Positions 36,673-50,199 are shown, numbered from the stretch's first letter. The stretch: DNA of 64,000 nucleotides from Schistosoma haematobium (GCF_000699445.3 NC_067196.1:71183864-71247863); one strand, 5' to 3'. The notes: a model not told the origin generated them from the letters alone. A program made the numbers and translations.

Positions 36673-39600
36673 ATTATATGTATATAATCGATATTGCCAT
36701 GGAAGTATTTTTAAACATAACAGTTTGGTGAAAAATCAGAGATTTTCTGTTTAACAAAACTTTTTAATAAGTTTAGAATTTACTAAAAAGCAATTCGGAT
36801 GTAATGAAAGGGTTTATCTTATGACGTTATACCAACGAATCTTTTTATAAAACTTAGTTAGGATTTAGACACAAAAATTATCATGATAAAGCCGCCTAAA
36901 TTTAATTTATCAACTCCAATATTGAATTCATTCTTGAAATTAAACATTCTTTCGATTACCTAGACTTACATTGGTCGTACAAGCTCAAGAGATCACTCTA
37001 ATATGATTGATCGCTTAAGTGTATATAACCTCATATTAAGAGACCTTACTTTAGTTATGGATGCTTTGAAACACAATCAAATGATAATGAATGATTCAGT
37101 ATCCTAACCCTATAAGTATAGAACTAATACACCTATCTGTTACTAAACTTCGTTGATTAGTTTAATGAAATAATATGAAAAATTAATTTTACACATAGTA
37201 GTTAGTTATTTTAATAATAAAATAGAATATACAACATCTACATATGATCCATTGTGTTTACATACCAACAAATGTCATTTATTTCTCTATAAAAGATTAT
37301 TTTTAATTAAAACTTGAAGAAAATAGAAATGAATCTCCTGTCATTCATGAGTTTTGATTATCTTCGAGTTAAAATCTATTTTTAGTAATCATTTTATTTA
37401 ATTTTACATGATCAGGATCATAACATTTCATCTTTTTTTCCTTTCTTTTGTCTTCTTCTCCTTGTTCTTCTTGTATCATATTCATTAAATAGAATCTATT
37501 GACTTCATTTGATTACTTTCTATTTGTTTATTTCAACCAACAGCGGGATGCATAAATTAAATTTGGAAAAAAAGTTTTTTTTATAATTTTATCATTTTGA
37601 CATATACAGTATAATCTTACTCAACTACATATTTCAATGAATATGATCTTTTGGAATTTTGTATAGTCAATTGTAGACACGTGTGTACTTGTATGAAACT
37701 ATATAGGTATAATGTAATTGAAATGAAATCACAGTAGGAATGAAGTACATGTATATGTAAATATCTATATACATAAGAACTAAATAAAAGATGTAATAAA
37801 CTGGAACTGTGGTAAATTTTCGAAAATAAAAAAAAGAAAGAAAACCCCCCAAAAAAAATTTGTTACTAATAAAACAAATATGACATTGGATCATATTTAT
37901 ATTTCCAAATTTCTCTATTACACACATTGCTAACCTGCTGTGAGAATTTGAAATAAGAATGAACTATTGTGACTCAATGAATTCCTTTTTACTTTAATGT
38001 AATTAAAATTCACATGCATAGTTAGTTTTGTTAATCATATACAAAGTATAATGTTGTAATGATGTACATAAAGTGAAATGTTTATAGTATTGTTAACTTC
38101 TGGAAAAGATTGAAATTTTCAGAAAGAAAACTTTTTGTTTATTTATTTATTTTCTAATATTTTTCGAGGTTGTTTATGTTACAAATTGATTTCATTTAAT
38201 GAATAATTGAAAACCTTAAGAACTCAAAACGAATGATTGTTCGAGTTTATGGGTTTTTTTAGTGTACACCTACAACCCTGTTAAAAGTTCGATCTGGAAA
38301 TTTTATATTTCAACTCACAAGTAGTAATGAGTTGGAACTGAATCGCTTTTTAACTTCGGTTAATTCACGTCATAATGTGACAATCATTTATTTTGAAATC
38401 AATTTGATATCCAAGGTTGAATTCGATCAGTTACAATTTCCCAGTAAAACTTAAGAAATTCATCTCCAAAGTTAGTTAATAGTGAATAAATAACTTGTTA
38501 ATACATGTTATTGGACTTTCTATCGTGCCGTTTTATTACTGAAGCTACAACAGATAGTGTCATTTAAATTTGGGACAAAATTGTCGGATGTTAGACAGTT
38601 AAATCACAGACTCAGAGCTGTGATGTTTATTAGTCGTTAAAGAATGGTGAGATTCATAGATTTAATGTGTAAATTGAACTGGTAAATTTTTAAAGGTCAC
38701 AATGACAACACGATTGTCCGTAACAACTTTGTAATTGAAGAACCGAAACCCAGTCAAACCAGAAGTCAGGAGTGGGGAAGTTTGAAGATATATTTGGAAG
38801 ACAGTCGATATGTGGAGAATTATATGAGCTGAGCTGACTAGCGGTTGTGAGATATACATAGCATGGCGTACCGAATGGAGATCTGGTGGTGATGCTTAAC
38901 CAAGTGCCTTCACCTAGGATATGTCTAGTAAAACTAATGTGGTCAGCATCAATGATGAAGACTTACAGAACCATTTATTTTTGGGATTTATTTACCGCTA
39001 CATGATAAGTGATATGATCTCATAAGTAGTAGATTATTTCAGCAGTGTAATGAAGTACTAAACTGTCCCTACAATAAAATAACCCAATCAGTGCCTATTA
39101 ATAATACAGAAATCTTCAATTTATATTATTTTATAACGTGTATTTTTCTCAGTTACCCTGAACTTTCAGTTACATACCACTTTCACTTCGATGTCGATTA
39201 CCAGGTAAAATAACCTGGTTAATACTTAACTGGTTAAGCTATTTGTTGAAGGGTTACCTTTGAAATGTAGTCAATAACATTAATAAGAATTATATAATGC
39301 GTGTTTTATAATCGCCATAATTTGCTTAAGTTTACTGTCAACTGTATTACAAAACGAAGCATATTACATACAATCACTTTATTAGTACATATGAAATGTA
39401 TAAACCTCTAGTGTATATTATCTTACCTTAAGATAATCCCTTAAATCAATGTAATGATCTCAAAATTCACAGATTATACAATTTAGTGAATATACGTCAA
39501 TAATTATTAACTATCCTTCATGAAATAATGGTTAAAAAAGACAGAGTCGATTGTATACGGAGTAACTGAGTCACAGATGACATTAATAGAGCTAAGATAG

Positions 39601-39794
39601 TTTCTTCATAGTTTTCACAAAAACCACACCACATATAACCAAATAAACAGATGAATTTAAACGCAACATTTCCACGTAACCTTAATGTATCGCTCAGTGT
39701 AATAACGATCATGTCTACGTTCATGCAATCACAGAATTTGTCATATTATCATGTATTTTTTTTATTAAAGAACAAGATTATGCTTTGACTTTTG

Positions 39795-40185
39795 CTCTGG
39801 TTACAATTTTTATTCACCACATCCGACTGCATTACGCCGAGCATTCATTGCATGCTGGGATGATGTCCTAAGTCATAGTAAGTTTGGTCGAATCGTTGAT
39901 TTATTCTCAAGTAGACCATCAACGAATAATGTTACTGGAGAAAGGATGGTTGTGTTGTAAACTATGTTTTTATGAATAAATTACTGTTGTCTTCAGTCTC
40001 AAAACAATTATGTAGCTACACAAAAGAAACAGCGGAAAAACACAGAACGAAGAAAGCCGATCGCCATCGCTTACAAGGATAGTAGATATAATAATTCCCG
40101 CTTCATTCTACTTGGTCTCTAAGCAGACTGCCACGACTACGAAATCGAGTTGCGTTTGATGGCAGCCGAATAAACATACAGTTTT
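39795..40185. repeat. Unclassified GC-richer segment in the 28.5 kb intron
   Basis: Around 390 bases with higher GC (accacatccgactgcattac, gaaagccgatcgccatcgct, ggtctctaagcagactgcca) interrupt AT-rich intron. Six-frame reading gives only short open stretches. A TE relic is the likeliest reading. Confidence 0.35.
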
Positions 40186-40574
40186 TGATGTTTTCGATTT
40201 TTTAGAAAATAATAATTCATATCCTTCCATGAAATTTTATTTACCTTATGTAAGTTAATAGTTACGTTGTGGGAAAATTAGATGATATCTTCGAAATAGC
40301 GTGTTGTTTAGCATTAGACTATTCAATATTTGAATTATACATTCTCGATAATTTAAAAACTAAAAATCTTCAGGTTATCAAGAAAAAAACTTCATTATAA
40401 AGTATAGAGTGTACAATCTATTGACCGATGTTTTTTAAATGCTACAAGTTGAACCTGTTTCAGTAACGTAAATAGTGAAAATGTTTCATGCCTGTCTGTT
40501 GCGTTACGGATTTAGTTTCTAGACAGACAAGTGATCACACATCCATCGATATATTAACACCATAATTATTATTC

Positions 40575-40745
40575 TGGATGGTTGTTAGCAGTGAAATACA
40601 GTAAGTGCGTTTTGCTTTCTTTTGGACTCATTAACTAAATGTATTGGGGTGGTAATCTTATTTTTCACTGTAAGTTATAGATTTTATACTCAGTACTTCC
40701 GATGCAAACAGTTTACCCACTAGGCTAGTGAGTCACTTACGACCA
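40575..40745 (-). mobile_element. Degenerate family A element
   Basis: The order of features on the minus strand matches family A: decayed tRNA-like region, CACTG..TGCATTTAGT-like spacer, then remnants of the hammerhead end (gttgttagcagtgaaataca on the plus strand). All conserved cores are lost. Confidence 0.5.
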
Positions 40746-41639
40746 ATCGTTCAGTAGGTATAATATATATTATGTTGTTATCGTGATTACTGATTACTTT
40801 GAAAAGAGTACCGCTGTAATTTACATGACCCCATTAGAGAGAATAAGCTGATACATATTTTCATTGTCTCTACCAAACTATGACGATTCTACTCACATTC
40901 AGTGATTAATTTAAAGAAAAATGTAACATATAGGGAAAATACACAGAATTACTACAAAAACCAATGCCAAATGTTGTTCTGAATAAAATTCAAACCAAAC
41001 TAAGACAAAGAATATTATCCTGAAGAGAAATCATACTGAAATAAAGTCGATTTTACACTAAACAAAAATCACACTTTTGAAGTACCAAATGTTTATAGGC
41101 AATCCTGAATGTCAATGACGAGAAGGCATTGATCTCTAATATTATCAACACTTGTATGATAATTTTGTAATTTTTAACAATTTTCCTGGTGTGAATCATG
41201 AACTGATTTTAGCTAGACCAAATGTTTTATTAAGGTTGAATTGTACTGAAAATGTGACTGAAACTTATCAACATACTTACTTTAAGCTAACATTGATATT
41301 ATAATTATCAGGGGATCAGTGTAACACTGATTTTACTTTCATTTTACAATTAATTGGTTGTTGAAGTACATCAGCAGATGTACATCATGCAACGCATATA
41401 GGGTCATACTAAAAAACTCGCATTTTTGAATGTCATTCAGTTACTCTATGCGGTACATCCGGGAAAATGTACGCACTATGTAAATGGTTGCAAATCATTG
41501 TTCAGTTAACGCAGTTTGGAAAAGCCTCTACACCTCTGAGCTGGTAATCAGCAGTGTCAATGTTTATTTTCAGTCCATCCATGATATTGAGCAACCCTTA
41601 ATCCATTGCTTGAGATGAATAATTGTCTCACACCAAACA

Positions 41640-41738
41640 CCGGCTGGAGAGTTCCATACTAGGACGAAACGGTCGTTCAGTGCTTCCTAGTTTTCAATGG
41701 CGATCCAACTTAGATCGACTAATGAATTGAACTGTGAA
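41640..41738 (+). mobile_element. Family B 3' terminus fragment
   Basis: The stretch gttccatactaggacgaaac, then ggtcgttcagtgcttcc and ttttcaatggcgatcc, matches the hammerhead 3' half and right terminus. The core strand is altered (CTGGAGA). Confidence 0.6.
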
Positions 41739-41996
41739 AAAACAACTATGAATCATAAAATCTATACTTGAAAATTTGACTAAGATAAAATGCGCATTGA
41801 GATTATATATTAATGAACTAAGTTTAGTAGTTAATAAAATCTAATCATTAGTTGTAAATCCAACACAAAGCTACAGGTTTGTTTCATTAATTTAGTATTT
41901 TTACTGACCATTATGTGAATGAGAATTTCTTAATTGTTCTGATGCATGCATTCTCTCGATAATTTAAATCCAGTTTAACTAGATACCAAAATGATG

Positions 41997-42438
41997 CACT
42001 TGGCGTTGTTTTACTTGTATCTTCCCACTATTATTGAAAACTGCAATTGATCAGTCTCATGTCGGCATATGTGCATACTGTGCTTATGCCTCAATATAGC
42101 CTTAAGTCATAAGCTTTGCAAGCAAAGATGGATAGTGGTCAGCAGTGGAATCCAAGACACGTTTTGTCCTATTTGGGACGCGTCAGCTGGATGTACCTGC
42201 ATATCAGTGTTGATATCCACCCCGGGACTCGAACCCAGTACCGTTCGCTTCAAACGCCATCGCGTAATCCATTTAGCCACTAATTCCTGATAGCCACTTG
42301 CTTGTGCAATGGGGTGAAGTTTAAATTCACTTGGTGTTGTTTTTACTTGTATCTTCCCATTGTAATTTAGGGTTGCAATTGATCAGCTGACCAATCCCAA
42401 ATAGGACGAGACGCGCGTCCTGGATTCCACTGCCACCT
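41997..42438. mobile_element. Family A element with minus full unit and plus hammerhead half
   Basis: The octamer aaatgatg at 41989-41996 and 42439-42446 may be a target-site duplication. Inside, a minus-oriented unit with tRNA-like A/B boxes (B box GGGTTCGAGTCC near 42236) carries a hammerhead with core CTGACGC and AAAA. A second terminus then joins a plus-oriented half hammerhead (aggacgagacgcgcgtcctg) at about 42385-42438. The junction gatcag/ctga..tcccaaatagg recurs in shortened form at 45025. Confidence 0.8.
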
Positions 42439-42825
42439 AAATGATGTTTATGTTCATAAGTAAACTAGTAAATTTAAAAATCATTTTTCTCAGAAAGTAA
42501 ATTTAATCGATTTATGATAATCATTCATAAGTATTATATAGATCCTGGAATGTTTCGTGTATCTTTAATTATTTAATTCACATGATAAATAAAATGTATT
42601 TGAACATTTCACTAGAAATATCCCGTTATTATACCCCATCTGACTCTAATTATATGTATAAATCAGCTTTACTTCATAAGTTATAAGAGTTACTATGATA
42701 CTTTATTGTTAATACTGTAGAAATCATAATTATTTGGTTATATAGATAAGAAGGCAAGGGAAAATTGCAAAAATTTCAACATATTTTAAGCTTTCAATTT
42801 AATATAATTAATTGTTATTCATGTT

Positions 42826-42965
42826 TATTATTTATTTATTTATTTACTAATATTCTACACATGTCTATCATGAATTTCTTTTCATTTTACATTTAACTCT
42901 TCTTATGACCATTGACTATTCTGTTTATTTATTTATTTTATTTTATTTTATTTATTTATCTCTTT
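42826..42965. repeat. TTTA tetranucleotide-rich region
   Basis: Two TTTA clusters (about 42828-42847 and 42921-42960) lie in T-rich sequence. Confidence 0.85.
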
Positions 42966-44967
42966 GTTTGTTATTTATCTATTTATTAGAAAACCGCACA
43001 TTTGTAAATACATAAACAAATACATACACACACATATACACATAGACATATATATAATGAATCAACATAAACATGCATTAGCAATACTTATTGAGAGAGA
43101 GAGGGGGTACAGGGGGGAGAGATAGGGAGGGAGGCAAAATCTATGGGAAAATAAGAATAATTTTTAAACAATGCGTGTAGATTAATAAACAATTCACTAT
43201 TTCTCTTTATACTGTGTATTCTAGTAACTAGTAAATTCATTTAGTTATTTATTTATTCATTAAAACCACATTGTATTCTGAATGAAACAAATAATTATCA
43301 GTTGTGTATTATTTTCATGGTTTATGTTTTTTTAATTTTAAAATAAATTTTATTCTCAATTAAGTCTTATTTGTCTAATCTAAATTTATTAATAATAATA
43401 ATAATAATAGTTACTATTATTATTGTTCACGGTAAAGGATAAATGGCATGTTGCCATGCTACACATATAAGACACATCATCATGATTATATCCATATTCT
43501 AGTTCTTTAGTGTTGTAACTGAATACATTTTCTAAATAGTAACTGAATTTTTCCCTTATGGTGAATCTATTTAGAATGCAAATGAACAAAATATATGCTT
43601 GTCGTTCATTTGATAAAGCATTTTAATATTTCAACTTAATTTGTTGTTTGGAATGATTTCTGACTTGATTGATTAAATGAAGGTTATTCCATTTATTTTT
43701 TATTAAACAACTTAAGATAAAACTGTTAACTACTAATTTCATTGTTTGAGACTTGATGGTTGTGTGTTCAATCCCATGACCTAGGTGCTCTTTGTTCAGA
43801 ACTGAATTAACTTAAAATTCACAGAGGTAATGTGAGTAAGAACTGGTCATTAATGGAGGTAATTTATTAAAGAATATATATGCTTATTAGGTAACCTGTT
43901 TAACTTGGCGAGTACTGAATGTATCTTTTTAAATCTGATCTAAATTTCTGTTTATCTTGTAGTGTTTAAGCTCAACAAACTGAATTATTCAAGCTAAATG
44001 TTAACAATTTCCTATTTCTTTAAACTTTTAAGACCAAACAATTCACCTACAATAAATCATTACGATGTTAGACAAAAAGACAAACTTTTATACGATGAAT
44101 TTGGTTGTAAACGTTTGGTTTATTACTGAAAGTATATCCATCCATGATCTCGTCCTAATTTGTTGAGTATTCTTAACAATTTTCATACTATAGGAGATCA
44201 ATGGATATACATGTATTCATTCACTGGTCAGCTAGTTCGTCTAACTAAATGAAATCTGTCAAAAAATAATATATCCTTAATTTATAATTAAAATTAATAA
44301 ATTGTTCGGAATAAAGCTTTTGTCATATGAAAGTAATATCTTTTCATCATAATTAATTGATTATAAATTTTACGTTATTTAGATAGTTATCACCATAGAC
44401 TCTCGTAGCCGTTATTATATAAACCTCAACGGGCAAAGAGAAACAGTAACTACAGACCAATCTATATTAAATGAAAAATGCAAATTAAGGAAATTACCGT
44501 CCTATTGTTTCTCTGATAGTGATTAACCTTTTAAATAATTGATTCATCATTCAATAATTCACATTTCTAACTTTAATCAGCTAGTAATATAGTAAAACTA
44601 TCCTTTAATGGTCATAGATGAGTAATTGTTTCATACCCGAAATTGACTGAATTCCACCTATCATGACTTCATACTGGAACTGTAAGAATAAACTCTAGAA
44701 AGTAATCACTAGTCAATACATTAAATGTTCAACTCTGGTTGAAACATGATTGTAACGTGTTTTTTTAGTTTTCACAATAAATACTTACATTCACTGATTT
44801 CAAGTAATTGTTAAGTCATATAGGTTTTAATTTATTTTTAAAAAGAAAAGTGTATTTTACTCAGTTATGTTTAAATTGTCTAATCATTCAGTTACTTCAC
44901 AAAATATATAATACTTCTGTAATCTATATTCTCTAAGATATATTGAATAAGCAAGAAGCTACTCATG

Positions 44968-45108
44968 TGAAATTCACTTGGTATTGTTTGGCTTGTATCT
45001 TCCCATTGAGGTTTAAGACTGCAACTGATCAGTCCCAAATAGGATGAAACGCGCGTTCTGCATTCCACTGCTAGCCACTATCCATCATTGCTTACAAAAA
45101 ATATTCAA
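44968..45108 (+). mobile_element. Short family A element (terminus fused to hammerhead 3' half)
   Basis: The sequence runs CACTTGGTATTGTTT, then tcttcccattgaggtttaag, then gatcagtcccaaatagga, then GAAACGCGCG and gctagccactatccatc, ending GCTTACAAA. It is organised like the TSD-flanked units at 24510 and 25497. A 7 bp match (gtgaaat) on both sides is only suggestive of a TSD. Confidence 0.7.
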
Positions 45109-45210
45109 GTGAAATGTTTAAATATATCAAAGCTATCCAGTTAAGAAAAATAAACATTAATATTCAGTTGTTTTTTTAACTCTTATCACCAATAACCATA
45201 CTTAGTAGAT

Positions 45211-45292
45211 CAATTCATGGTGGTCTAGCTTCAATTGACTCATGATTTCAATCAGTGAAATTTCTAAAATCTTCACAAAACCCCTTCTGATA
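45211..45292 (+). mobile_element. Family B right terminus fragment
   Basis: This is a terminal fragment only: tggtggtctagcttcaattg, catgatttcaatcagtgaaa and cacaaaaccccttctgataa. The last part matches the reverse complement of the common left end. Confidence 0.7.
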
Positions 45293-45922
45293 ATAAAATA
45301 AACTGTTTGATATTGAATTCGTAATATAATGAATGAAAACAGATTTTCAATCGAATATAATGTCATAATAAGTAACTGTGATAACTCTAGATGATAGATT
45401 AACTTGTATAGATACACCCCTTTATTAATGTGATTTTACATCTTAAAATTAAAAAAAAAACACTTTCTTTTTTAATTAAATTTTTAATAATTCACACGAT
45501 TGTTCTCTTTTGTTGTCCACTTGAAAATGATCATTTCTTATTGTTTAATTATTTTATTAATAGTATTGCTTGTAATTATTTGTTCTATTAGTTCATTTAC
45601 ACAATATGGAAAATGATTTCACACCTTTATACCCATATATATTCATAATAACTTATAAGCATATATAAAGATATTCAAAGTTTATTATGTGTTGAAACAC
45701 TTTTCCTAGAAGAAAGTATCATTCATGAAGAATAATGAATTTATGTTATCTTATTGTATATAATCCCACTTAAGGTTATTATGATAAACCTTTTTTTTTC
45801 TTTCTTTGTTAAAACAAAGTTATAATAATTAAAACTAAATGTCATTAATTTATACGAATATTCGTCATGATTAGAACGAATAGTTTGACAGAAATTGGGA
45901 GCCAAGTATAGAGAAGTCATTA

Positions 45923-46108
45923 TATGTGAAAATTATATTTGAAATAATGTCAGCGATTGAAGTTTAAATAATTCCAACGTTTCGTCTAGCTAACTTGTAT
46001 GGATTTTGATTATTACCCTGAAGAAGTCAAGACATGCTAGCTGGACGAAACATTGGAATTATTTTAAATTTCAATCGCTGAGATTATTTCAAATATAATT
46101 TTCACATA
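45923..46108. repeat. Foldback (inverted-repeat) element
   Basis: Arms of about 70 bases (45923-45993 and 46036-46108) are near-perfect inverted copies: tatgtgaaaattatatttga pairs with tcaaatataattttcacata, and ttccaacgtttcgtctagct pairs with agctggacgaaacattggaa. The spacer is about 42 bases. The right side reads CTGAAGA (46018-46024) and GACGAAAC (46044-46051), which resembles hammerhead core strands but with one extra base. It could be a MITE-like or foldback insertion. No reading frame. Confidence 0.85.
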
Positions 46109-46183
46109 CAATAAATGTAATTAAGTTTTTTTATTCATTATTTTGGATGTTAAGTGTCATTAAGTTACATTGAAAGATAATTT

Positions 46184-46315
46184 ACTAATTTCAATAATTG
46201 AGATCATGAGTCAATTGAAGATCACCATGGAAAACCTGGAAGCGCTGGACGTTCGTTTCATCCTATTGTGGTCTAGCTTCAATTGAAATTACTAAAATAT
46301 CCTGAAAACCCCTTC
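46184..46315. mobile_element. Family B mini-element, 132 bp, with 9 bp target-site duplication
   Basis: The 9-mer agataattt lies at 46175-46183 and 46316-46324. Two inverted termini flank a short reverse hammerhead remnant (gcgctggacgttcgtttcat). This is an extreme internal deletion derivative. Confidence 0.78.
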
Positions 46316-46429
46316 AGATAATTTGCTCTAATGAATTCTTGACTGAATTCATGAATACTATTTGAATCATAAATAATAATTCTAAGAAATAATATTCAAC
46401 AAGTTAAATGTTCAGATAAGTTGGTGGTT

Positions 46430-46670
46430 GAAGGCATTCAATAGAAAACCCTGAGAACACGATTTCTTGCTATTTGGCACTCGTCAGCAAAGTCTATCTG
46501 TAATATTCATGGAACTGATGCTCTCTAACGGATTCGATTCCGTGTGATCCAGCTTTACAGTGAGAGATGTTACCACTAGGTTATCCGGACTGCAACTGAT
46601 CTCTTGTAGGACTGAGATGTATTCACAATTGATTGATCACTGGGTGGTGAACAGTTGTACAAAACTTGTT
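46430..46670 (-). mobile_element. Degenerate family A tRNA-like element
   Basis: Weak traces remain: tggcactcgtcagc near 46475 matches the reverse hammerhead core, and an altered B box (GGAATCGAATCC on the minus strand) lies near 46535. It is heavily diverged. Confidence 0.5.
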
Positions 46671-46847
46671 TTGAATCAAATTTGTCAATATCTTGTCAAT
46701 TATTTATAGTGATCTTTATACAGTCTGAAAAGGTTGATTTCATAATAGACGTTCAATACTACTGAGACAAAAATAAATAGACAGTAATCACTGATCAGTA
46801 ATTACTGATCTTTGTTGATTGCCAACAATTTTTCTTTTGTTTGTGAT

Positions 46848-46910
46848 CATGAATCAATTAACGTTAGACCAACAATGAAAACCTGAAAGCAATGGATTCA
46901 TGATCTTAAT
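46848..46910. repeat. Family B terminus remnant
   Basis: Traces such as gatcatgaatcaattaacg, ttagaccaacaatgaaaacc and ggattcatgatcttaatc match both family B termini at low identity. Confidence 0.4.
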
Positions 46911-47705
46911 CAAAAACTTAACAATCTCAATAATCACACAATGATAGTTTTTCGTCTGGTCAAAATTATATTCAGTTATTAAAGGGTTGACAAGAACTTT
47001 GTTTTTTAACAAAATTCCACCACTTCCACAATTTAGTTTTAATGATGTGGAATACAAAAAGATACCATATATAATCCACACAATAAGGTCATTGTTGGCA
47101 AATAAATATTAGTGAAAGGAACAGCTGGAATATTTTTTCACCTTTGTCCTGCTGATTCTATAAAACAGTTTCTATTATTCTTTTTTTTCCATATTCAGTT
47201 CTACAATTAGGTGTTAAGCCTGAGATAATCAACAGGTGTACGCCATTCTATATGTACATATTTGTACACATATATGTATATATATGTATGTGTATAGTTG
47301 AATATATGTGTACAAATCAGACAAAACTTTTTTTCTTCTTTTGTTACCTTATACTTTCCTACATCATTAAGATAACTTCTGTATTAACTGACTATTGTAT
47401 TGTTTTTACACAATTATGCTAGGATTATTATACTTAGTACAGTGGATTGATAGAGTATTAGTAGTGTAAAACTTGGGTATTAAGCTGTCCAACCATTCAC
47501 TGTCCATTAGTTGGTAGTTACAGGGTATAAGAAATGAATGTAAATAACCTTAGCAATGGCTTTGACAAACAAATATAACTCCCATTCAAAGAAAAAAATA
47601 CTAAGACATAAGTAATAATTATGCTATATATAATGCTGAGTAAAAATGTTCCAAGTGAGTTTGATATTAAGGTTTTCTAATGTATTTATCGCCTTTTATT
47701 TGCAG

Positions 47706-47953
47706 CACCCTTATCCAACAGAAGATGAGAAAAGACATATAGCAGGCCAAACAAATTTAACGTTATTGCAAGTAAATAATTGGTTTATCAATGCAAGACG
47801 ACGTATTCTACAACCAATGCTAGATTCGTCAAATTTTGCACCACATGGAAATAATTGTAATAATGTAGATGGATCATCAGATAGACTGTCCAATTCCATG
47901 GGTTGTAATGAATCACATGTTATTAGTAAGAAGAAAAAAGCTGCAACAAGCAG
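47706..47953 (+). CDS. PKNOX/Prep exon: TALE homeodomain loop and helices 2-3
   Basis: The acceptor is ccttttatttgcag ending at 47705 and the donor is gtatgc at 47954. The 248 nt begin with [15 protein letters not shown], the three-residue loop extension and helix 2. They continue to [16 protein letters not shown], the recognition helix with Ile at homeodomain position 50 and Asn51, the TALE signature. The segment LDSSN after the homeodomain and the basic KKKKA near the exon end also occur in PKNOX proteins. The exon ends in phase 2 with AG, completed by A at 50200 to give Arg. An upstream in-frame ATG at 47646 is intronic. Confidence 0.97.
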
Positions 47954-48866
47954 GTATGCTGATTAATATCTTTCAGTGATATTAAAGATATATATTTGTC
48001 AGTTTTCTTTATTTTAATTCCTTTCATTAATCAAGCTGACAGGGTACTCACTCACAGTAGCGATCCATGGATTTATTGGTCTGTAGGTGAGAAATTGCAT
48101 GGTTCACCAAAAACAGAGATTACTAAACACAATAAATTAAGATCTGCAATAAAAGTTTAATCGAATTCGACACGGTGAAATCATTTGTAATTTAAAAGGG
48201 TTGTTTCCGTATTTTTGCTTTGTTTGATCTGCATAGTTTCTGCAACCTTGTTGACTACATGTGTCTAAATCAGCAGAGATGAAGGCTTGACAAGTATCCA
48301 ATATGTCTAACACAGTGTTTCTTGTAATTTATGCACTGCAGTTTGTAGACAACACTCCGTTTACTTTTATATATTGTCCCGTTCGTTTATCTGCTTAATA
48401 TGAGGAATAGGGTGTTCCTTATTTTACGAGAGCATATTTTCAAACGTTTCACTTGCGTGCCTATTATCTATGAAATAGTCTCTGCATGAGTGAACCAAGT
48501 TGTCAACCGTTTCTCCCCTTATGATTAGTTTTGAAATGGTTGTCCGAAAATTACACAGTTAACAATCATAAAATGTTTGATAAATTCAGACCAAATCATT
48601 ATCTAATAGTTCTTTCTTTGAAAATCTATATATTCACATGAAAATATAACAAACAATTCGTGTAGTAGTAATAATGGTTTTCATGAAAATCTCGTATTTT
48701 TTGTCATCTATCATTCTGTAAAGCACACAAACATAGTCGCGTAACTAATACGACCTATTATTCATATTTTATCACATAGTGGTGCACAAACTGATGAATA
48801 TTTTAAGAATAATAGTGCATTACTTTTTAGCATATAATTGTTCATCATCGACATAATGTATATGAC

Positions 48867-48900
<34 letters not shown>
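48867..48900. repeat. ATA trinucleotide microsatellite
   Basis: About 11 ATA units in the intron after the homeodomain exon. Confidence 0.95.
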
Positions 48901-50199
48901 GTAATAACGATAACATTCATAAATTGTTATGACTAATATGAACATTATGAAAGTAGCAATCAAATCAGATAGCTAAGTAACTAAATAGACAGATAAATAA
49001 TCAACGTTTACTTACATATGACCTTGTAATCTTATTGATTTACGCTTAGTTAGTCAATTAAAACTAGAGGAGAATGAATATAATCATTGAAAGTCCAAAC
49101 ACTATCAGAAAATTCAAACCAGAAAGTGGAGTATACATATGTATATATATATATAATCGATTGCCTATGTGCATACAAATACATAACAAGTTTTGAATAA
49201 AACTAGAAATCATTTGTCTGAATTTTTAACTTCCGGGAATGAAATATGTTTAACAATATTGACATAGTATACAGTGTTCAGGATGTTGGAAAGTTGAGAA
49301 AAACGTTAGGAAGGGAATTGAACAGTACAGCATACATGAGTCATACTTTAATATTAGTACAGGCCTTTTTTTAATCGTTGACCCATAGTTTTTGAGAAAG
49401 GATATCAGAAATGTAACGAGGCTGATAACTTAATGACCTGAAAGATTGGTTGACTTTGCAAATAGTTTTCATAAAATATAAACTACTAATGAGTAGTTCA
49501 TTTGACAGATAAAAATAATGTCATCCCAGTCGATCTTCACGTAAATTACAGTGCCGTCTGTTGACCATCACATTTATTTTTTTCTAAGAATCAATTACTG
49601 AATAGCTCGGACTATCGACCCAAAACAGATATTACAGAATTCCTCAGCACCTAGTCGAATCTTGTTGAGATTTACAAATGAGTGTGTGTGGTAAGTTGTA
49701 ACGGGGGATTTTAAAATTTACAAACAGCTATTTCTTGTTCAAAGTGGCTCTTTGTGTCATTCGCTACAGGTTGTTAGTAGTTAGTGTGCAGAACGAGTTA
49801 TTAATTAGCAGTATAACTCCTGTTGCACGTTATTAGGTATTTACTTTGTTTTTTTAGATTCAATTGTATTTACAAACATGATCCAACATTAGGCAGTCTG
49901 TTAATGTTCGGAAACAAAAACGCAAAACATTAATGGTTTATGATGCTCATAGTGCAGTGAAGGTACATTCTTAACCCCATCAAATAAATGTTTTAGACTT
50001 GACTTCACGTTTTAGGGTTTTGAAGTGAATGAATAGACAAAAAACCAGTAGTCTATTTCTGTTTTTATTACGACCATCAAATAAACAAATTTATCAGGTC
50101 GATGTTATCTCAGTAAACACTCTGTTTCGAGAGAAAACCGAATTATAATTCAAAAGTGGTCCATTATAGTTATATTTTATTTGCATTTTCATGTTTTAG

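Larger units (their letters stand above)
19189..47705 (+). other. PKNOX-like intron (28.5 kb) splitting the homeodomain
   Basis: It contains the RTE relic, the Merlin relic, nine or more family A and seven family B insertions, the foldback element and microsatellites. Stretches without any recognised feature include 20366-21314, 21528-23659, 25746-27051, 28786-29776, 30966-33639, 35533-36479, 36671-39794, 42966-44967 and 45293-45922. All are AT-rich with no supported exon on either strand. Confidence 0.85.

Noticed and set aside
42180..42300. tRNA gene suggested by B box GGGTTCGAGTCC
   Set aside because: The acceptor and anticodon stems do not close. It is the tRNA-derived part of a family A repeat, as are the similar boxes near 10880, 30680 and 33870.
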